Source: Pelethousia sp034933245
GTDB taxonomy: Bacteria > Bacillota > Clostridia > Christensenellales > CAG-138
Reading direction: 5' to 3'
Length of the DNA stretch: 64,000 nucleotides
Assembly: GCA_034933245.1 (NCBI GenBank)
Contig: JAYFNX010000013.1
Location: forward strand, 1-64,000
Positions 1 to 8,813 of the stretch are shown piece after piece. The position numbers and the translations under genes were made by a program. Within the stretch, counting starts at the first letter, position 1, and each line of letters opens with the position of its first letter. The notes beneath the pieces are model-generated. The model was not told the DNA's origin, did not search any database, and saw nothing but the letters and a program-made list of their open reading frames with translations.

Positions 1-138
1 ATCCTGCATCCCCTGCCCCGGGTAGATGAGATCGCCTTGGAAGTGGATAGCTACGAAGGCGCCGCTTACTTCCGCCAGGCCCATAACGGTATGTACCTGC
101 GCATGGCTCTCCTGGGCCTCCTCTCCGGCAGGGCTTAA
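1..138 (+). CDS. pyrB: Aspartate carbamoyltransferase catalytic subunit, C-terminal end (partial)
   Basis: The window opens inside this gene; frame 1 gives 45 residues before a TAA at 136-138. The residues HPLPRVDEI, followed by YFRQAHNGMYLRMALL, are the characteristic C-terminal signature of aspartate carbamoyltransferase, which condenses carbamoyl phosphate with aspartate in de novo pyrimidine synthesis. The downstream pyrK and pyrD genes, in the same orientation, support the assignment and suggest one pyr operon. Only the last seventh or so of the protein is visible, so integrity of the rest cannot be judged. Confidence 0.9.
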   Translation: MLHPLPRVDEIALEVDSYEGAAYFRQAHNGMYLRMALLGLLSGRA

Positions 139-162
139 AAACACGTAATTGCACAGATCCTA

Positions 163-196
163 AACTGGGCCGGGAGGCATCCCTCCCGGCCCAGTT
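163..196. other. Perfect intercistronic hairpin between pyrB and pyrK
   Basis: A 15-bp perfect inverted repeat (163-177 and 182-196) with a 4-base loop lies in the 76-base gap between pyrB and pyrK. No T-run follows, so it is unlikely to be a full terminator. It could stabilise or process the mRNA or attenuate transcription. Its role is inferred from structure only. Confidence 0.6.
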
Positions 197-214
197 GGCA
201 ATGGAAAGGACAGT

Positions 215-982
215 ATGTATCAGAAAGTCACCATCTTAGAGAACGCGCCCGTGTGTTCCGGATCCCTGCGTATGGTTCTGGATGCGTCGGAAATCGCCCG
301 GGCGAGCAAGCCTGGTCAGTTCGTCATGCTCAAGGCTTGGGAGGGTCTGGATCCTTTTCTTCCGCGTCCCTTTAGCATCCATTCTGCAAATCGTTCTATG
401 GGCCGCCTGGAACTGCTTTATAAGGTGGTGGGCCGGGGAACCGAAATTATGCAGGAACTCAAACCGGGCGATGCCATAACAATCCTGGGCCCACTTGGCC
501 ATGGTTTTCCGCTGGCGGAAGATAGCAAACGCATCGCGCTTGTTGGGCGTGGAATCGGCATCGCGCCGTTGTTGTTCCTGGCCGAGGAAGCGCGCCGCCA
601 AGGCACGCAAGTACACGCCTATCTTTCAGCCCGGGATGAGGACCATCTGTTTGCAAAGGAACGCTTTATTGCCCTGGGGTGCCATGTGGATACCACCTGT
701 GAAAGCGGGGCTCTGGTTACTGATTTCTTTGCGCAGGAACTTCAAAAGAATTGCTTCGATGCGGCCTATGCCTGTGGCTCTAAGCGGCTGATGGGCGAGG
801 TTCGGCGGTTGCAAAAAGCCTATGGGTTTGCCGGCTATGTTTCCCTGGAGGAGCACATGGCCTGCGGCATCGGCGCCTGCAAAGGCTGCGTATGCACGGT
901 TCACGACAAAGACGGTTCCGAACATTATGACAGCGTGTGCAAAAGCGGGCCCGTGTTTCCTTTGGAAAGGATTGTACCATGA
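215..982 (+). CDS. pyrK: Dihydroorotate dehydrogenase electron-transfer subunit PyrK
   Basis: This 255-residue protein carries FAD, an NAD-binding fold and a [2Fe-2S] cluster, and passes electrons from dihydroorotate through PyrD to NAD+. Visible landmarks are the FAD-binding RPFSIHS at residues 51-57, the nucleotide-binding GRGIGIAPL at 111-119, and the cluster cysteines C217, C222, C225 and C242 in the usual C-x4-C-x2-C-x16-C spacing. Length is normal for the family. The ATG at 215 follows AAAGGA. Its stop overlaps the pyrD start by four bases (ATGA), as expected for an obligate two-subunit enzyme. PyrK is typical of Gram-positive class 1B enzymes. Confidence 0.96.
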   Translation: MYQKVTILENAPVCSGSLRMVLDASEIARASKPGQFVMLKAWEGLDPFLPRPFSIHSANRSMGRLELLYKVVGRGTEIMQELKPGDAITILGPLGHGFPLAEDSKRIALVGRGIGIAPLLFLAEEARRQGTQVHAYLSARDEDHLFAKERFIALGCHVDTTCESGALVTDFFAQELQKNCFDAAYACGSKRLMGEVRRLQKAYGFAGYVSLEEHMACGIGACKGCVCTVHDKDGSEHYDSVCKSGPVFPLERIVP

Positions 983-1914
983 GCGAATATAAGACAAACC
1001 TTAGCACGAAACTCGGTTCTTTGACCTTGAAGAACCCGGTAATGCCTGCTTCGGGCGCTTACGATTATTTTGAAAATAATGCGAATCTGTTCCCAATGTC
1101 CGAACTGGGCGCGGTAATGGTTAAAAGTGTACATTTTGAGGTGCGTCAAGGCAATCCTCCGCCCCGGGTAACGGAGGCGCAAAGCGGAATGATTAACGCG
1201 GTGGGCATTCCTTCCATGGGCATGGAGCGGTTTTTGAAGGAACAGCATCTTGCACGGTATGCCGAACTGGGCGCGCCTATGGTACTCAGCATTTCAGGCA
1301 GTACGCCGGAACAATATGGCGCGGCCGTTTCCATTTTGGCGGATGATGCGCGGGTTTCGGCATTGGAGTTGAATCTCTCTTGCCCGAATGTGGGAACAGG
1401 CCTTCCCTTTTCTTCGGACCCTGCTTTGCTGGAACGGACGATGAAAGGTGTGCGGCCCCATACCAAACTTCCTATTTTTGTAAAGCTTTCCCCCAATGTG
1501 GCGGATATTCGTCCCATTGTTAAAGCTGCGCAGGAAAGCGGTGCGGATGCGCTGGTAATTGCCAATACCTATCGGGCTATGAAGATCGATATTCGCAAAC
1601 AACGCTCTGTCTTGGGCAGGGTGTCCGGGGGATTTTCCGGCCCGGCCATTAAGCCTATGACCCTTGCCCTGGTGTATCAGGCCTATGAGGTAGCCGATAT
1701 TCCCATCATAGGATGCGGCGGTATTTCCGTTTGGCAGGATGCGATCGAGTACTTCCTGGCGGGCGCCACGGCAATCCAGGTAGGCTGCATCAACTTTACG
1801 GAACCCTTGGCCATGCCGAATATTATCCGCGGGGTGGACAATTATCTACAGGATATGGGCTATGAGAGCCTGTCCCAGATTATCGGTTTAGCCCATCAAA
1901 ACAACAACGAGTGA
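979..1914 (+). CDS. pyrD: Dihydroorotate dehydrogenase (class 1B) catalytic subunit
   Basis: This 311-residue FMN enzyme oxidises dihydroorotate to orotate in the cytoplasm. The motif LNLSCPNVGTG around residues 131-141 contains the catalytic cysteine (C135) that distinguishes class 1 enzymes from membrane-bound class 2 enzymes. The C-terminal part has the FMN phosphate-binding run IIGCGGI and later GATAIQVG. I start it at the ATG at 979, which overlaps the pyrK stop, rather than at an in-frame ATG at 937 that lies inside pyrK and adds non-homologous residues. A long hairpin follows the stop. Confidence 0.96.
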   Translation: MSEYKTNLSTKLGSLTLKNPVMPASGAYDYFENNANLFPMSELGAVMVKSVHFEVRQGNPPPRVTEAQSGMINAVGIPSMGMERFLKEQHLARYAELGAPMVLSISGSTPEQYGAAVSILADDARVSALELNLSCPNVGTGLPFSSDPALLERTMKGVRPHTKLPIFVKLSPNVADIRPIVKAAQESGADALVIANTYRAMKIDIRKQRSVLGRVSGGFSGPAIKPMTLALVYQAYEVADIPIIGCGGISVWQDAIEYFLAGATAIQVGCINFTEPLAMPNIIRGVDNYLQDMGYESLSQIIGLAHQNNNE

Positions 1915-1922
1915 ACCTATTC

Positions 1923-1961
1923 ATAAGTAAAGCCTCCGGATTTCCCGGAGGCTTTACTTAT
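1923..1961 (+). terminator. Hairpin terminator after pyrD
   Basis: A perfect stem of about 17 bp (ATAAGTAAAGCCTCCGG with its complement, loop ATTTC) begins nine bases after the pyrD stop. There is no long T-run after the stem, so termination efficiency is uncertain. It is the only strong structure before the next gene at 2027. Confidence 0.65.
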
Positions 1962-2026
1962 GGGCTATAGGGAGGGCCCCTGCGTGGTATACTAAAAAAC
2001 AAGAAACGGGAGGGAGGTGCGTTGCG

Positions 2027-3988
2027 ATGAAAAACCATCTGCAGGACCAAACGAGCCCCTATTTACTTCAACATGCGGATAACCCCGTGGACTGGTATCC
2101 CTGGAGCACTGAGGCTTTTGCAAAAGCCAAGGAGGAGGATAAGCCCATATTCTTAAGCATTGGGTATAGCACTTGCCATTGGTGCCACGTGATGGCCCGC
2201 GAATCCTTTGCGGATACGGGTGTGGCCAGCCTACTAAACCGCTATTTTGTTTCCATAAAAGTGGACCGGGAAGAACGGCCGGATATAGACGCGATCTATA
2301 TGGCCGTATGCCAGGCGTTTACAGGGGGCGGAGGTTGGCCTTTAAGCCTGTTCCTTACGCCTGAACAAAAGCCGTTTTTTGCGGGCACCTATTTTCCCAA
2401 AGCTGGCCGGGGCAATCAGATGGGCTTTACCGCACTGCTGGCCGCTATTGCGGGGGGATGGCGGGAGGACCGCAAAGCTTTGCTGCAATCTGCGGAAAAG
2501 ATTGTAGCCTATGTGCGGGAAATGGAAGCATATCGCCCGGCAGGAAAAGCAAGCGAAAACGAGGCCACGTATCTTGTCAAACGGGGCTTGGACTGGTTTG
2601 TAAGCAATTTCGACGCAATCGACGGCGGGTTTGGCTCCGCGCCCAAGTTCCCTATGGGGCATCAGCTTTTGTTTTTATTGGATCACCACGGGGCCACAGG
2701 GGACGAGAAAAGCTTAGCGATGGCCGAAAAGACCTTGGCGCAGATGTATAAAGGCGGATTATTTGACCACATTGGCCACGGTTTTTGCCGTTATTCCACC
2801 GATAGACGCTTCCTCGTTCCCCATTTTGAGAAGATGCTCTACGATAACGCCCTTCTTATTTTGGCCTATAGCAAGGCATATTCCCTTACCGGCGCATCGT
2901 TTTATGTCCGGGTCGCCAAGGAAACGGCAGAGTATGTTCTGCGAGAAATGCGCGGTTCGGACGGCTGCTTCTACAGTGCGCAGGATGCGGATAGCCAAGG
3001 AGAGGAGGGCAAGTATTATACCCTTACCTATGAAGAAATCCTTGCTTTACTGGGACAAGAAGCGGGCAACGCTTTTTGTTCCCATTATGGAATTACGTCC
3101 TTGGGAAATTTTGAGGGGAAGAACATTCCAAACCTGCTGCACGATCCTGCCGAGGAAGCGGATTTTGACGGGTCGCGAGAGGCTGTTTATGCTTACCGGC
3201 TGGGTCGATACCCCTTACATTTGGACGACAAATGTCTAACGGCCTGGAACGGATTGATGATCGTTGCGCTTGTTCAGCTTTTCCGGGTTTTAAAGGAAGA
3301 ACAATATTTGGACGCCGCGCGGAAAGCGGAGACGTTTTTGCATCAGAATCTTATGGAAGAAGCATGCCTGCGGGTTAGCTTTCGCGCCGGGCAAAAGGGT
3401 GGCCCCGGGTTCTTGGAAGACTATGCGTTCTATGGCTTGGGCCTGATGGCGCTCTATGACGCCACTTTGAACGTCGATTATCTTCACCGGGCCCTTGCAT
3501 TGGTGAAAAAGACGATTCAAGAATTTTACGACGAGGCGAACGGTGGCTTTTTTCTTTCAGGACAAGGAAATGAACGGCTTATTTTATCCACAAAGCCCAC
3601 CTATGATGGCGCGTTGCCCAGCGGAAATTCCGCAATGGCTCACTTGCTTTTGGGAGTGTCCCGGCGGACGAAGAGCCCGCAAATACGGGATTACGCCGAA
3701 AAACAATGGCAATATATGCTTAACCTGGCAGGAGAACATCCGGCGGGCTACAGCTTTTTTATGAGCGCACTGCTCTCGGAATTGTACCCCCCCGTTCAAG
3801 TCGTTTGCGTGTTGGCGGATCCTGCTGATCGGGAGAAAATTCGCAAGCGGATACCATTGGAAACCGTTATTTCCATGCAAGAAAAGCCGACAGAAGGCTA
3901 TAACCTGCTGCATGGCAAAACGACTTTCTATACCTGTAAAGGTCACGCCTGTTTGCCGCCGACCAACGATATGGAGGCGGCGCTATGA
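2027..3988 (+). CDS. YyaL/SSP411-like thioredoxin-domain protein (DUF255)
   Basis: This 653-residue protein begins with the family hallmark NHLQDQTSPYLLQHADNPVDW, followed by a thioredoxin-like CHWC (C50, C53) and the conserved GGWP segment near residue 108. The remainder is an alpha-helical toroid related to glycoside-hydrolase or epimerase folds, for example WNGLMIVALV and GNSAMAHLLL. Bacterial YyaL and its animal relative SPATA20 are conserved but have no firmly established reaction, so I give no function. GGGAGG precedes the ATG. The stop overlaps the next start (ATGA), implying co-translation with the FAD/Rieske oxidoreductase; a shared redox role is inferred. Confidence 0.9.
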   Translation: MKNHLQDQTSPYLLQHADNPVDWYPWSTEAFAKAKEEDKPIFLSIGYSTCHWCHVMARESFADTGVASLLNRYFVSIKVDREERPDIDAIYMAVCQAFTGGGGWPLSLFLTPEQKPFFAGTYFPKAGRGNQMGFTALLAAIAGGWREDRKALLQSAEKIVAYVREMEAYRPAGKASENEATYLVKRGLDWFVSNFDAIDGGFGSAPKFPMGHQLLFLLDHHGATGDEKSLAMAEKTLAQMYKGGLFDHIGHGFCRYSTDRRFLVPHFEKMLYDNALLILAYSKAYSLTGASFYVRVAKETAEYVLREMRGSDGCFYSAQDADSQGEEGKYYTLTYEEILALLGQEAGNAFCSHYGITSLGNFEGKNIPNLLHDPAEEADFDGSREAVYAYRLGRYPLHLDDKCLTAWNGLMIVALVQLFRVLKEEQYLDAARKAETFLHQNLMEEACLRVSFRAGQKGGPGFLEDYAFYGLGLMALYDATLNVDYLHRALALVKKTIQEFYDEANGGFFLSGQGNERLILSTKPTYDGALPSGNSAMAHLLLGVSRRTKSPQIRDYAEKQWQYMLNLAGEHPAGYSFFMSALLSELYPPVQVVCVLADPADREKIRKRIPLETVISMQEKPTEGYNLLHGKTTFYTCKGHACLPPTNDMEAAL

Positions 3989-5286
3989 GCTCAATTTGGC
4001 AAGCCGGGGTGGAACTGCCCGCTTTTGCACAGTTGGAAGAAGACCTAAAAGCAGAGGTTCTGATTATCGGCGGGGGACTCGCAGGCTTACTGTGCGCCTA
4101 TTTTCTGCATAAGGCGGGGGTGGACTATATTCTGGCGGAGGCAGAGACCATCTGCTCGGGAACCACAAAGGATACAACGGCAAAAATTACCGCGCAGCAC
4201 GGCTTGCTTTACCACAAGCTCCTTCAAGATGCCGGCCTGGAAAAGACGCGGCTATATCTGACGGCTAACCAGCAGGCTCTCACACAATATGAAAGCCTTT
4301 GCCAAAATATTGCCTGCGGCTTTGCGCAAAAAGATGCTTATGTTTATAGTCTGGACGACGGCGAAAAGATAGACAGGGAGATGGAGGCTTTGGCGAGGCT
4401 GGGCTATGAGGCGCGCTTTGCATCCGAACTGCCACTGCCTTTTCGGATAGCCGGGGCGGTACGGTTTGTGAACCAAGCCCAATTTAACCCCCTTCGCTTT
4501 GCGGGGGGCATTGCTCATGGCCTTCGGATCTTCGAGCATACCAAGGTGGTGAAGCTGGGAGATCATACGGCCGTTACCGCCAAAGGAACCATAACGGCGG
4601 AGAAGATCGTGGTGGCCACACATTTCCCCATTTTCAATAACCACGGGGGATATTTCCTCAAGCTATACCAGCATCGGTCCTATGGGGTTGCCTTGGAGAA
4701 CGGGCCGGATGTGCATGGCATGTATGTGGATGAAGCGCAAAATGGCATGTCATTTCGAAACCATGAAAACTTCCTACTCCTTTGCGGAGGGGATCACCGC
4801 ACGGGTAAGAAGGGAGGAAACTGGGCGGAGTTGCGCGCCTTCGCACAGCGGCATTATCCGGCCGCAAAGGAGCGCTATTATTGGGCCGCCCAGGATTGCA
4901 TGAGCCTGGACGGCGTACCCTATATTGGCCCTTATTCCAAAGCCACGCCGGACCTGTTTGTGGCTACGGGGTTCAACAAATGGGGCGTGACGGGTTCCAT
5001 GGCGGCGGCTATGCTCCTTACCGATCTGGTCCGGGGCAGGGAAAACCCGTTCGCTTCGGTCTTTTCACCAGCGCGGAGCATGTGCAAGCCACAGCTCTTC
5101 TTAAACGGGCTGGAATCCACCCTTGGTCTTTTAACGCCTACCCGGCCCCGATGCCCCCATTTGGGTTGTGCGCTCAAATGGAACCCTGTGGAACATAGCT
5201 GGGACTGCCCCTGCCATGGTTCCCGCTTCAGCGAAGAGGGAAACCTTATCGATAATCCGGCTACGGGCGGCCTAAAAGGAAAATGA
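3985..5286 (+). CDS. FAD-dependent oxidoreductase with C-terminal Rieske [2Fe-2S] domain
   Basis: The 433-residue protein has an N-terminal FAD-binding Rossmann motif (VLIIGGGLAGLLCAYFL, residues 25-41) of the DadA/glycine-oxidase type and a C-terminal Rieske centre. The Rieske motifs are CPHLGC (C390, H392) and CPCHG (C408, H411), which bind a 2Fe-2S cluster. Proteins of this fusion type are common in bacteria but their substrates are unknown. It is translationally coupled to the YyaL-like gene through a four-base overlap. The gene converges on the guanine deaminase operon 34 bases downstream; I see no convincing terminator in that gap. Confidence 0.88.
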   Translation: MSSIWQAGVELPAFAQLEEDLKAEVLIIGGGLAGLLCAYFLHKAGVDYILAEAETICSGTTKDTTAKITAQHGLLYHKLLQDAGLEKTRLYLTANQQALTQYESLCQNIACGFAQKDAYVYSLDDGEKIDREMEALARLGYEARFASELPLPFRIAGAVRFVNQAQFNPLRFAGGIAHGLRIFEHTKVVKLGDHTAVTAKGTITAEKIVVATHFPIFNNHGGYFLKLYQHRSYGVALENGPDVHGMYVDEAQNGMSFRNHENFLLLCGGDHRTGKKGGNWAELRAFAQRHYPAAKERYYWAAQDCMSLDGVPYIGPYSKATPDLFVATGFNKWGVTGSMAAAMLLTDLVRGRENPFASVFSPARSMCKPQLFLNGLESTLGLLTPTRPRCPHLGCALKWNPVEHSWDCPCHGSRFSEEGNLIDNPATGGLKGK

Positions 5287-5319
5287 AAAGCCCATCCAGA
5301 GACGCATGCCATTGGAAGG

Positions 5320-6594
5320 TTAAATCTCCGCCTGGCGGCCCGCGGTGTATACGGCTGCAATGGTGGATTTATCCGCAAGATACAGCACGCGCTCCAACCG
5401 CTCCTCCAAGGTGATGGAAGGATTATAGGCAAAATTCCCATCGTTGAATACCACGGCATGCAGAGGCTCGCCCAGGCCGAAACCCGGCTGCGCGCCGAAG
5501 AATGCCTGGCCCGCCGTGGTGATAAGGTAAAAGGCTTCCCGCACGGTCAGGAAAGCCTCCTGCTTCCCACTTTGGAGCCAACGCATTTTTGAAGCGCGGA
5601 TGGCTTCCGTGGCAACATCGGTCATGGAGAGCTTGGCACCGCCGGCAATATCGCTGCCCATGCCCACAAGAAGCCCTTCATCCAGCATTTTGCGCAGGGG
5701 CGCAATGCCGCTTGCAATGTTGGTGTTGGAATCCGGACAATGGATGGCCCATACCCCGGCCGCCTTCATGGCCGCCCGTTCTACCGCATCGCTGTAAACG
5801 CAGTGCGCCATCAAGGTGTGTTCGTTCCAAAGGCCATATTTTGCATAAGTTTGCCAATATTGTTCGCAGGTAGGGTGCAGTTCCTTAACCCAGGCGATCT
5901 CATCCAGATTCTCGGAGAGATGGGATTGGATGGGGATATCGGGATGCGCCTTGGCGATTTCACCCAGGCCGGCCATAAGCGCATCGGTACAACTGGGGGT
6001 GAAACGGGGGGTCAGAATGGGCTTCATATATTTATAAACATCGCACTCTTCGATAAAACGGACGGTCTCGGCGAGGGATCCCTCCGTTGTTTCCGTAACG
6101 CTTGGCGCGCTGTTACGGTCCATATTTACCTTCCCGACATAGCCGGTAACGCCGGCTTTTTCCAACTCGCGCATAAGAACATGGGTTCCTTCCCGGTGGA
6201 TACTGGAAAAGGCGCATATGCGGGTTGTCCCCCTGCGGATGAGCTCTTTGGCCAAGCGGCGGTATACGGTTTTTGCATATTCCGTGTCCAGAAAGCGGGC
6301 CTCCGTGGGGAACGTATAGGTATGGAGCCAATCCAGAAGCTGTAAGTCCATCCCCAAGCCCAGCATAGGGAACTGAGGGGCATGCAGGTGAAGATCCGAA
6401 AAGGCAGGGGTAATGAGCGCATCCCCATAGCTGATAACCTCCGCGGGACAGCCTGCGGGTAGCTTCTGACAAATGGCTTCTACGATTCCGTTACGGGTGA
6501 GAATGTAACCACCGGGGATAGTGGTGAGCTCACCCAAGGCGGGCGCAAAAACAAGATTCCCTCGCAGGGCGCATAAACCTTGCATGGTACGCAT
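5320..6594 (-). CDS. guaD: Guanine deaminase
   Basis: This 424-residue amidohydrolase deaminates guanine to xanthine. Metal and substrate motifs in order are HLHAPQ (69-74), typical of guanine deaminases, then SHLSEN, AHCVYSD and GSDIAGG, which supply the remaining zinc ligands and the catalytic aspartate. GGAGG lies seven bases before the ATG at 6594. It is the last gene of a leftward set with mocA and hydA behind a purine riboswitch (8691-8800); xanthine dehydrogenase, which would consume the product, is encoded nearby on the other strand. An 86-base gap to mocA contains GC-rich hairpin-forming sequence, so partial independence is possible. Confidence 0.93.
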   Translation of the reverse strand: MRTMQGLCALRGNLVFAPALGELTTIPGGYILTRNGIVEAICQKLPAGCPAEVISYGDALITPAFSDLHLHAPQFPMLGLGMDLQLLDWLHTYTFPTEARFLDTEYAKTVYRRLAKELIRRGTTRICAFSSIHREGTHVLMRELEKAGVTGYVGKVNMDRNSAPSVTETTEGSLAETVRFIEECDVYKYMKPILTPRFTPSCTDALMAGLGEIAKAHPDIPIQSHLSENLDEIAWVKELHPTCEQYWQTYAKYGLWNEHTLMAHCVYSDAVERAAMKAAGVWAIHCPDSNTNIASGIAPLRKMLDEGLLVGMGSDIAGGAKLSMTDVATEAIRASKMRWLQSGKQEAFLTVREAFYLITTAGQAFFGAQPGFGLGEPLHAVVFNDGNFAYNPSITLEERLERVLYLADKSTIAAVYTAGRQAEI

Positions 6595-6680
6595 GAAATG
6601 ACCTCCTTACAGATATGCGGATATAGATTTCAGGCCGCAAAGAAGGGGCGGGAAGAGGGCCGACGGGGCCCTCCGCTTCC

Positions 6681-7283
6681 TCAGAAGGATTTGGAGACCT
6701 CGGCTTTGAGCTGCTCCAACTCCTGCTTGCAGTCAATGTCCCTAAGTTCCACATCTTGATCCACCTGGTAGAGCAGCAGCGCATCCTCATGGGCGCAGAT
6801 CACATGGCTACCGCCGTTTTCCGCAGAAAGGGCGCGGAGCTCACCAAAAAAACTTTTGGGGAAGATGGCGGGATTTCCCCGCCGCTTGCCATAGCCCATG
6901 GCCACAATGTGCCCGGGTCTGGCCTGCTGGTAAAATTCAAGTTCGCCCAGCACCGTTTCCTGCCGGAGGCAAGGCTGATCCGCCACCATGAACATGGCTG
7001 CATCCACCTCGCCTATGGCATCCAGGCCCAAGGTGATGGTGCGGCTGATACCGGCGGCAGGATCCGGGTTTAAAATGGAATCAAAACCGTATGTTTCCCC
7101 CAACTCTAATACGGAAGGATACTGGCTTACCACAACAACCCGTTTAAAAGCACCCTTGGGAATGGCTGATAGGGCATGCTCAACGAGGGGCTTACCCATA
7201 AAATCGGCCAGAAGCTTGTTTTCTCCAAAACGGGAAGCGTTTCCCGCAGCCATGAGCACACAGCCAAGTTTCTGCTTTTTCAA
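6681..7283 (-). CDS. mocA: MocA-like molybdenum cofactor nucleotidyltransferase
   Basis: The protein (about 200 residues) is a MobA/MocA family NTP transferase. It has the nucleotide-binding signature LMAAGNASRFGENKLL near its start, then VVVSQYP, MVADQPCL and the product-site loop GNPAIFPKSFF. MocA-type enzymes attach CMP to molybdopterin for xanthine-dehydrogenase-family hydroxylases, matching the xdhABC genes close by; YgfJ-like relatives occur in purine and urate clusters. I favour a TTG start at 7283: it overlaps the hydA stop as TTGA and follows AGCAGGTG by nine bases. An ATG at 7331 would give 16 more residues but overlaps hydA by 52 bases. Confidence 0.82.
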   Translation of the reverse strand: MKKQKLGCVLMAAGNASRFGENKLLADFMGKPLVEHALSAIPKGAFKRVVVVSQYPSVLELGETYGFDSILNPDPAAGISRTITLGLDAIGEVDAAMFMVADQPCLRQETVLGELEFYQQARPGHIVAMGYGKRRGNPAIFPKSFFGELRALSAENGGSHVICAHEDALLLYQVDQDVELRDIDCKQELEQLKAEVSKSF

Positions 7284-8641
7284 TCGATTATACACCTGCT
7301 TCTGTGAATATATTTCCCTTGGCCGGCGCATAGGAACGCACCGGCCTCGACAACGAGTTCGCCGCCTACCAGTACATCCCTTGCCCGGCCCTGAACGGCG
7401 AAACCCGCATAGGGGGAGTTATCACAATTATGTGCGTGATTCGTGTCGGTAATGCGCCCCGTGTAGCTGGGATCCCATACCAGCAGATCCGCCGCCTTGC
7501 CCTGGGCGATCTGGCCGTGGTCCGGCATGCCGAAAAGCCGTGCCGCGTTGGTGGAAAGGAGAGCGACCATGCGCTCCAAGGATAGGCGACCTTCGCACAC
7601 GCCATAGGTATAAAGAAGCTGACCCCGATGCTGCACGCCGGGAGCGCCGTTGGGAATTTTTGAAAAATCATCCTTTCCCATAGCTTTTTGCGCCATGGTG
7701 AAGGAGCAATGATCCGTTCCAATGGTATCGATTTCTCCGACATGAAGGCCCTGCCAGAGAGATTCATTATCCCAGGATTTGCGAAGGGGCGGGCTCATAA
7801 CAAATTTGGCGCCATCCGCATCCTGATAGCGCTGGTCCGTCAGCAACAGATATTGGGGGCAGGTCTCCAGGAATACCTTTTGGCCGCGGGCCCTCGCCCG
7901 GCGGGCTTCATCTAAACCTTGGGCCGTGGAAAGATGCACCACATAGGCGGGGGCGTGGGCAAGCTGGGCGATGCGCAGAAAACGGTTCACCGCTTCGGCC
8001 TCAATGGCGGCGGGGCGGGAAAGGGGATGGCCGTAGGGAGCGGTGATACCGCTTTCCTTTACCTGACGAACCATCTGCAGCAATACATCCCAGTTTTCAC
8101 AGTGTACGCCAATGAGAGAACCCAAGCGGGCGGCTTCCTGCAAAGCCTGAAAAATTTGCCCGTCATCCACGCGGAGGGCATCGTAAACCATGTACATTTT
8201 ATAAGAAGTAACGCCTTGCTCGCACATGGCCGTCATTTCCCGGCGCACGCCTTCGTCCCACCGGGCAATGGCCATGTGGAAACCATAGTTACAGCTCGAA
8301 CCACGGGCCTTTTCGTGCCATTGCGCCAGCGCTTTTTGCAGGGAACCCTCCCGTTCCTGGGTGGCAAAATCCAACACGCAGGTGGTGCCGCCCAAAGCGG
8401 CAGCCTTGGTCCCCGTAACAAAATCGTCCGCCGTAACGGCGCTGCCCGTGTCCAAGTCGAAATGGGTATGGGTGTCAATAAAACCGGGAAGAACATAACA
8501 TCCCTTTGCATCGATGATCTTGGCGCCGGCGGCGGCAAGATTCTGGCCCAAGGAAATTATGCGGCCGGCCTCCACCAGAACGTCCAACCTGGCGCGCCCG
8601 CCCGCGTTTACAATGGTACCGTTTTTAATAAGCGTTTGCAT
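7280..8641 (-). CDS. hydA: Dihydropyrimidinase / hydantoinase-family amidohydrolase
   Basis: This 453-residue protein has the dinuclear-zinc amidohydrolase layout: HTH at residues 58-60, SYKMYM with the carboxylated lysine (K148), a VHCENWD segment, VVHLS and GTDHCS. These are the marks of dihydropyrimidinases and D-hydantoinases, which open cyclic ureides such as dihydrouracil. Its place with guanine deaminase, MocA and xanthine dehydrogenase suggests it may open a purine-derived ring in urate or xanthine breakdown, as proposed for hyuA-type genes in gut purine clusters; this is inferred. The ATG at 8641 has GGGAGG seven bases upstream, so I reject a longer start at 8710 that lies inside the riboswitch. 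Confidence 0.88.
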   Translation of the reverse strand: MQTLIKNGTIVNAGGRARLDVLVEAGRIISLGQNLAAAGAKIIDAKGCYVLPGFIDTHTHFDLDTGSAVTADDFVTGTKAAALGGTTCVLDFATQEREGSLQKALAQWHEKARGSSCNYGFHMAIARWDEGVRREMTAMCEQGVTSYKMYMVYDALRVDDGQIFQALQEAARLGSLIGVHCENWDVLLQMVRQVKESGITAPYGHPLSRPAAIEAEAVNRFLRIAQLAHAPAYVVHLSTAQGLDEARRARARGQKVFLETCPQYLLLTDQRYQDADGAKFVMSPPLRKSWDNESLWQGLHVGEIDTIGTDHCSFTMAQKAMGKDDFSKIPNGAPGVQHRGQLLYTYGVCEGRLSLERMVALLSTNAARLFGMPDHGQIAQGKAADLLVWDPSYTGRITDTNHAHNCDNSPYAGFAVQGRARDVLVGGELVVEAGAFLCAGQGKYIHRSRCIID

Positions 8642-8690
8642 GATGAAGCCTCCCATGAACGATTGAAAACTGCAAAACAAATGAGCTGGC

Positions 8691-8735
8691 AAAAGAAAAA
8701 GCGACCGCATGGATATAGAATACCACAGCGGCGCT
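8691..8735 (-). terminator. Riboswitch expression-platform terminator (hydA operon)
   Basis: On the minus strand AGCGCCGC pairs with GCGG-U-CGCU (one bulged U) and the stem extends through GUGG/CCAU, followed by UUUUUCUUUU. The 5' arm of this stem begins with the AG of the aptamer P1 3' strand (UAUGAG, 8739-8734). Aptamer P1 and terminator therefore cannot both form fully, which predicts an ON switch. Confidence 0.8.
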
Positions 8736-8800
8736 CATAGTAGACCGATAGGCGGCCCGTAGAAACGTTCGCGCCATTCCCGCGAACCTATATGAGCCTA
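8731..8800 (-). promoter_or_regulatory. Purine riboswitch aptamer upstream of hydA-mocA-guaD
   Basis: The minus strand folds as a purine aptamer. P1 is GCUCAUA/UAUGAGC, P2 is GUUCGCG/CGCGAAC with loop GGAAUGG, J2/3 is the invariant GUUUCUAC, P3 is GGGCCG/CGGUCU with a five-base loop CCUAU, and J3/1 contains the discriminating C (ACUAUG). The pocket bases correspond to U22, U47, U51 and C74 of the xpt guanine aptamer, so a guanine-like ligand is expected. Departures are G instead of A at the last J1/2 position and a shortened L3. A terminator starts within the P1 3' strand, so ligand binding should permit transcription. Confidence 0.87.
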
Positions 8801-8813
8801 ATAACTTATTTAT

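Noticed and set aside
7919..8740. A 273-codon plus-strand frame across the hydantoinase gene and riboswitch
   Set aside because: It is antisense to a well-supported enzyme gene and its conserved aptamer; no domain is visible.
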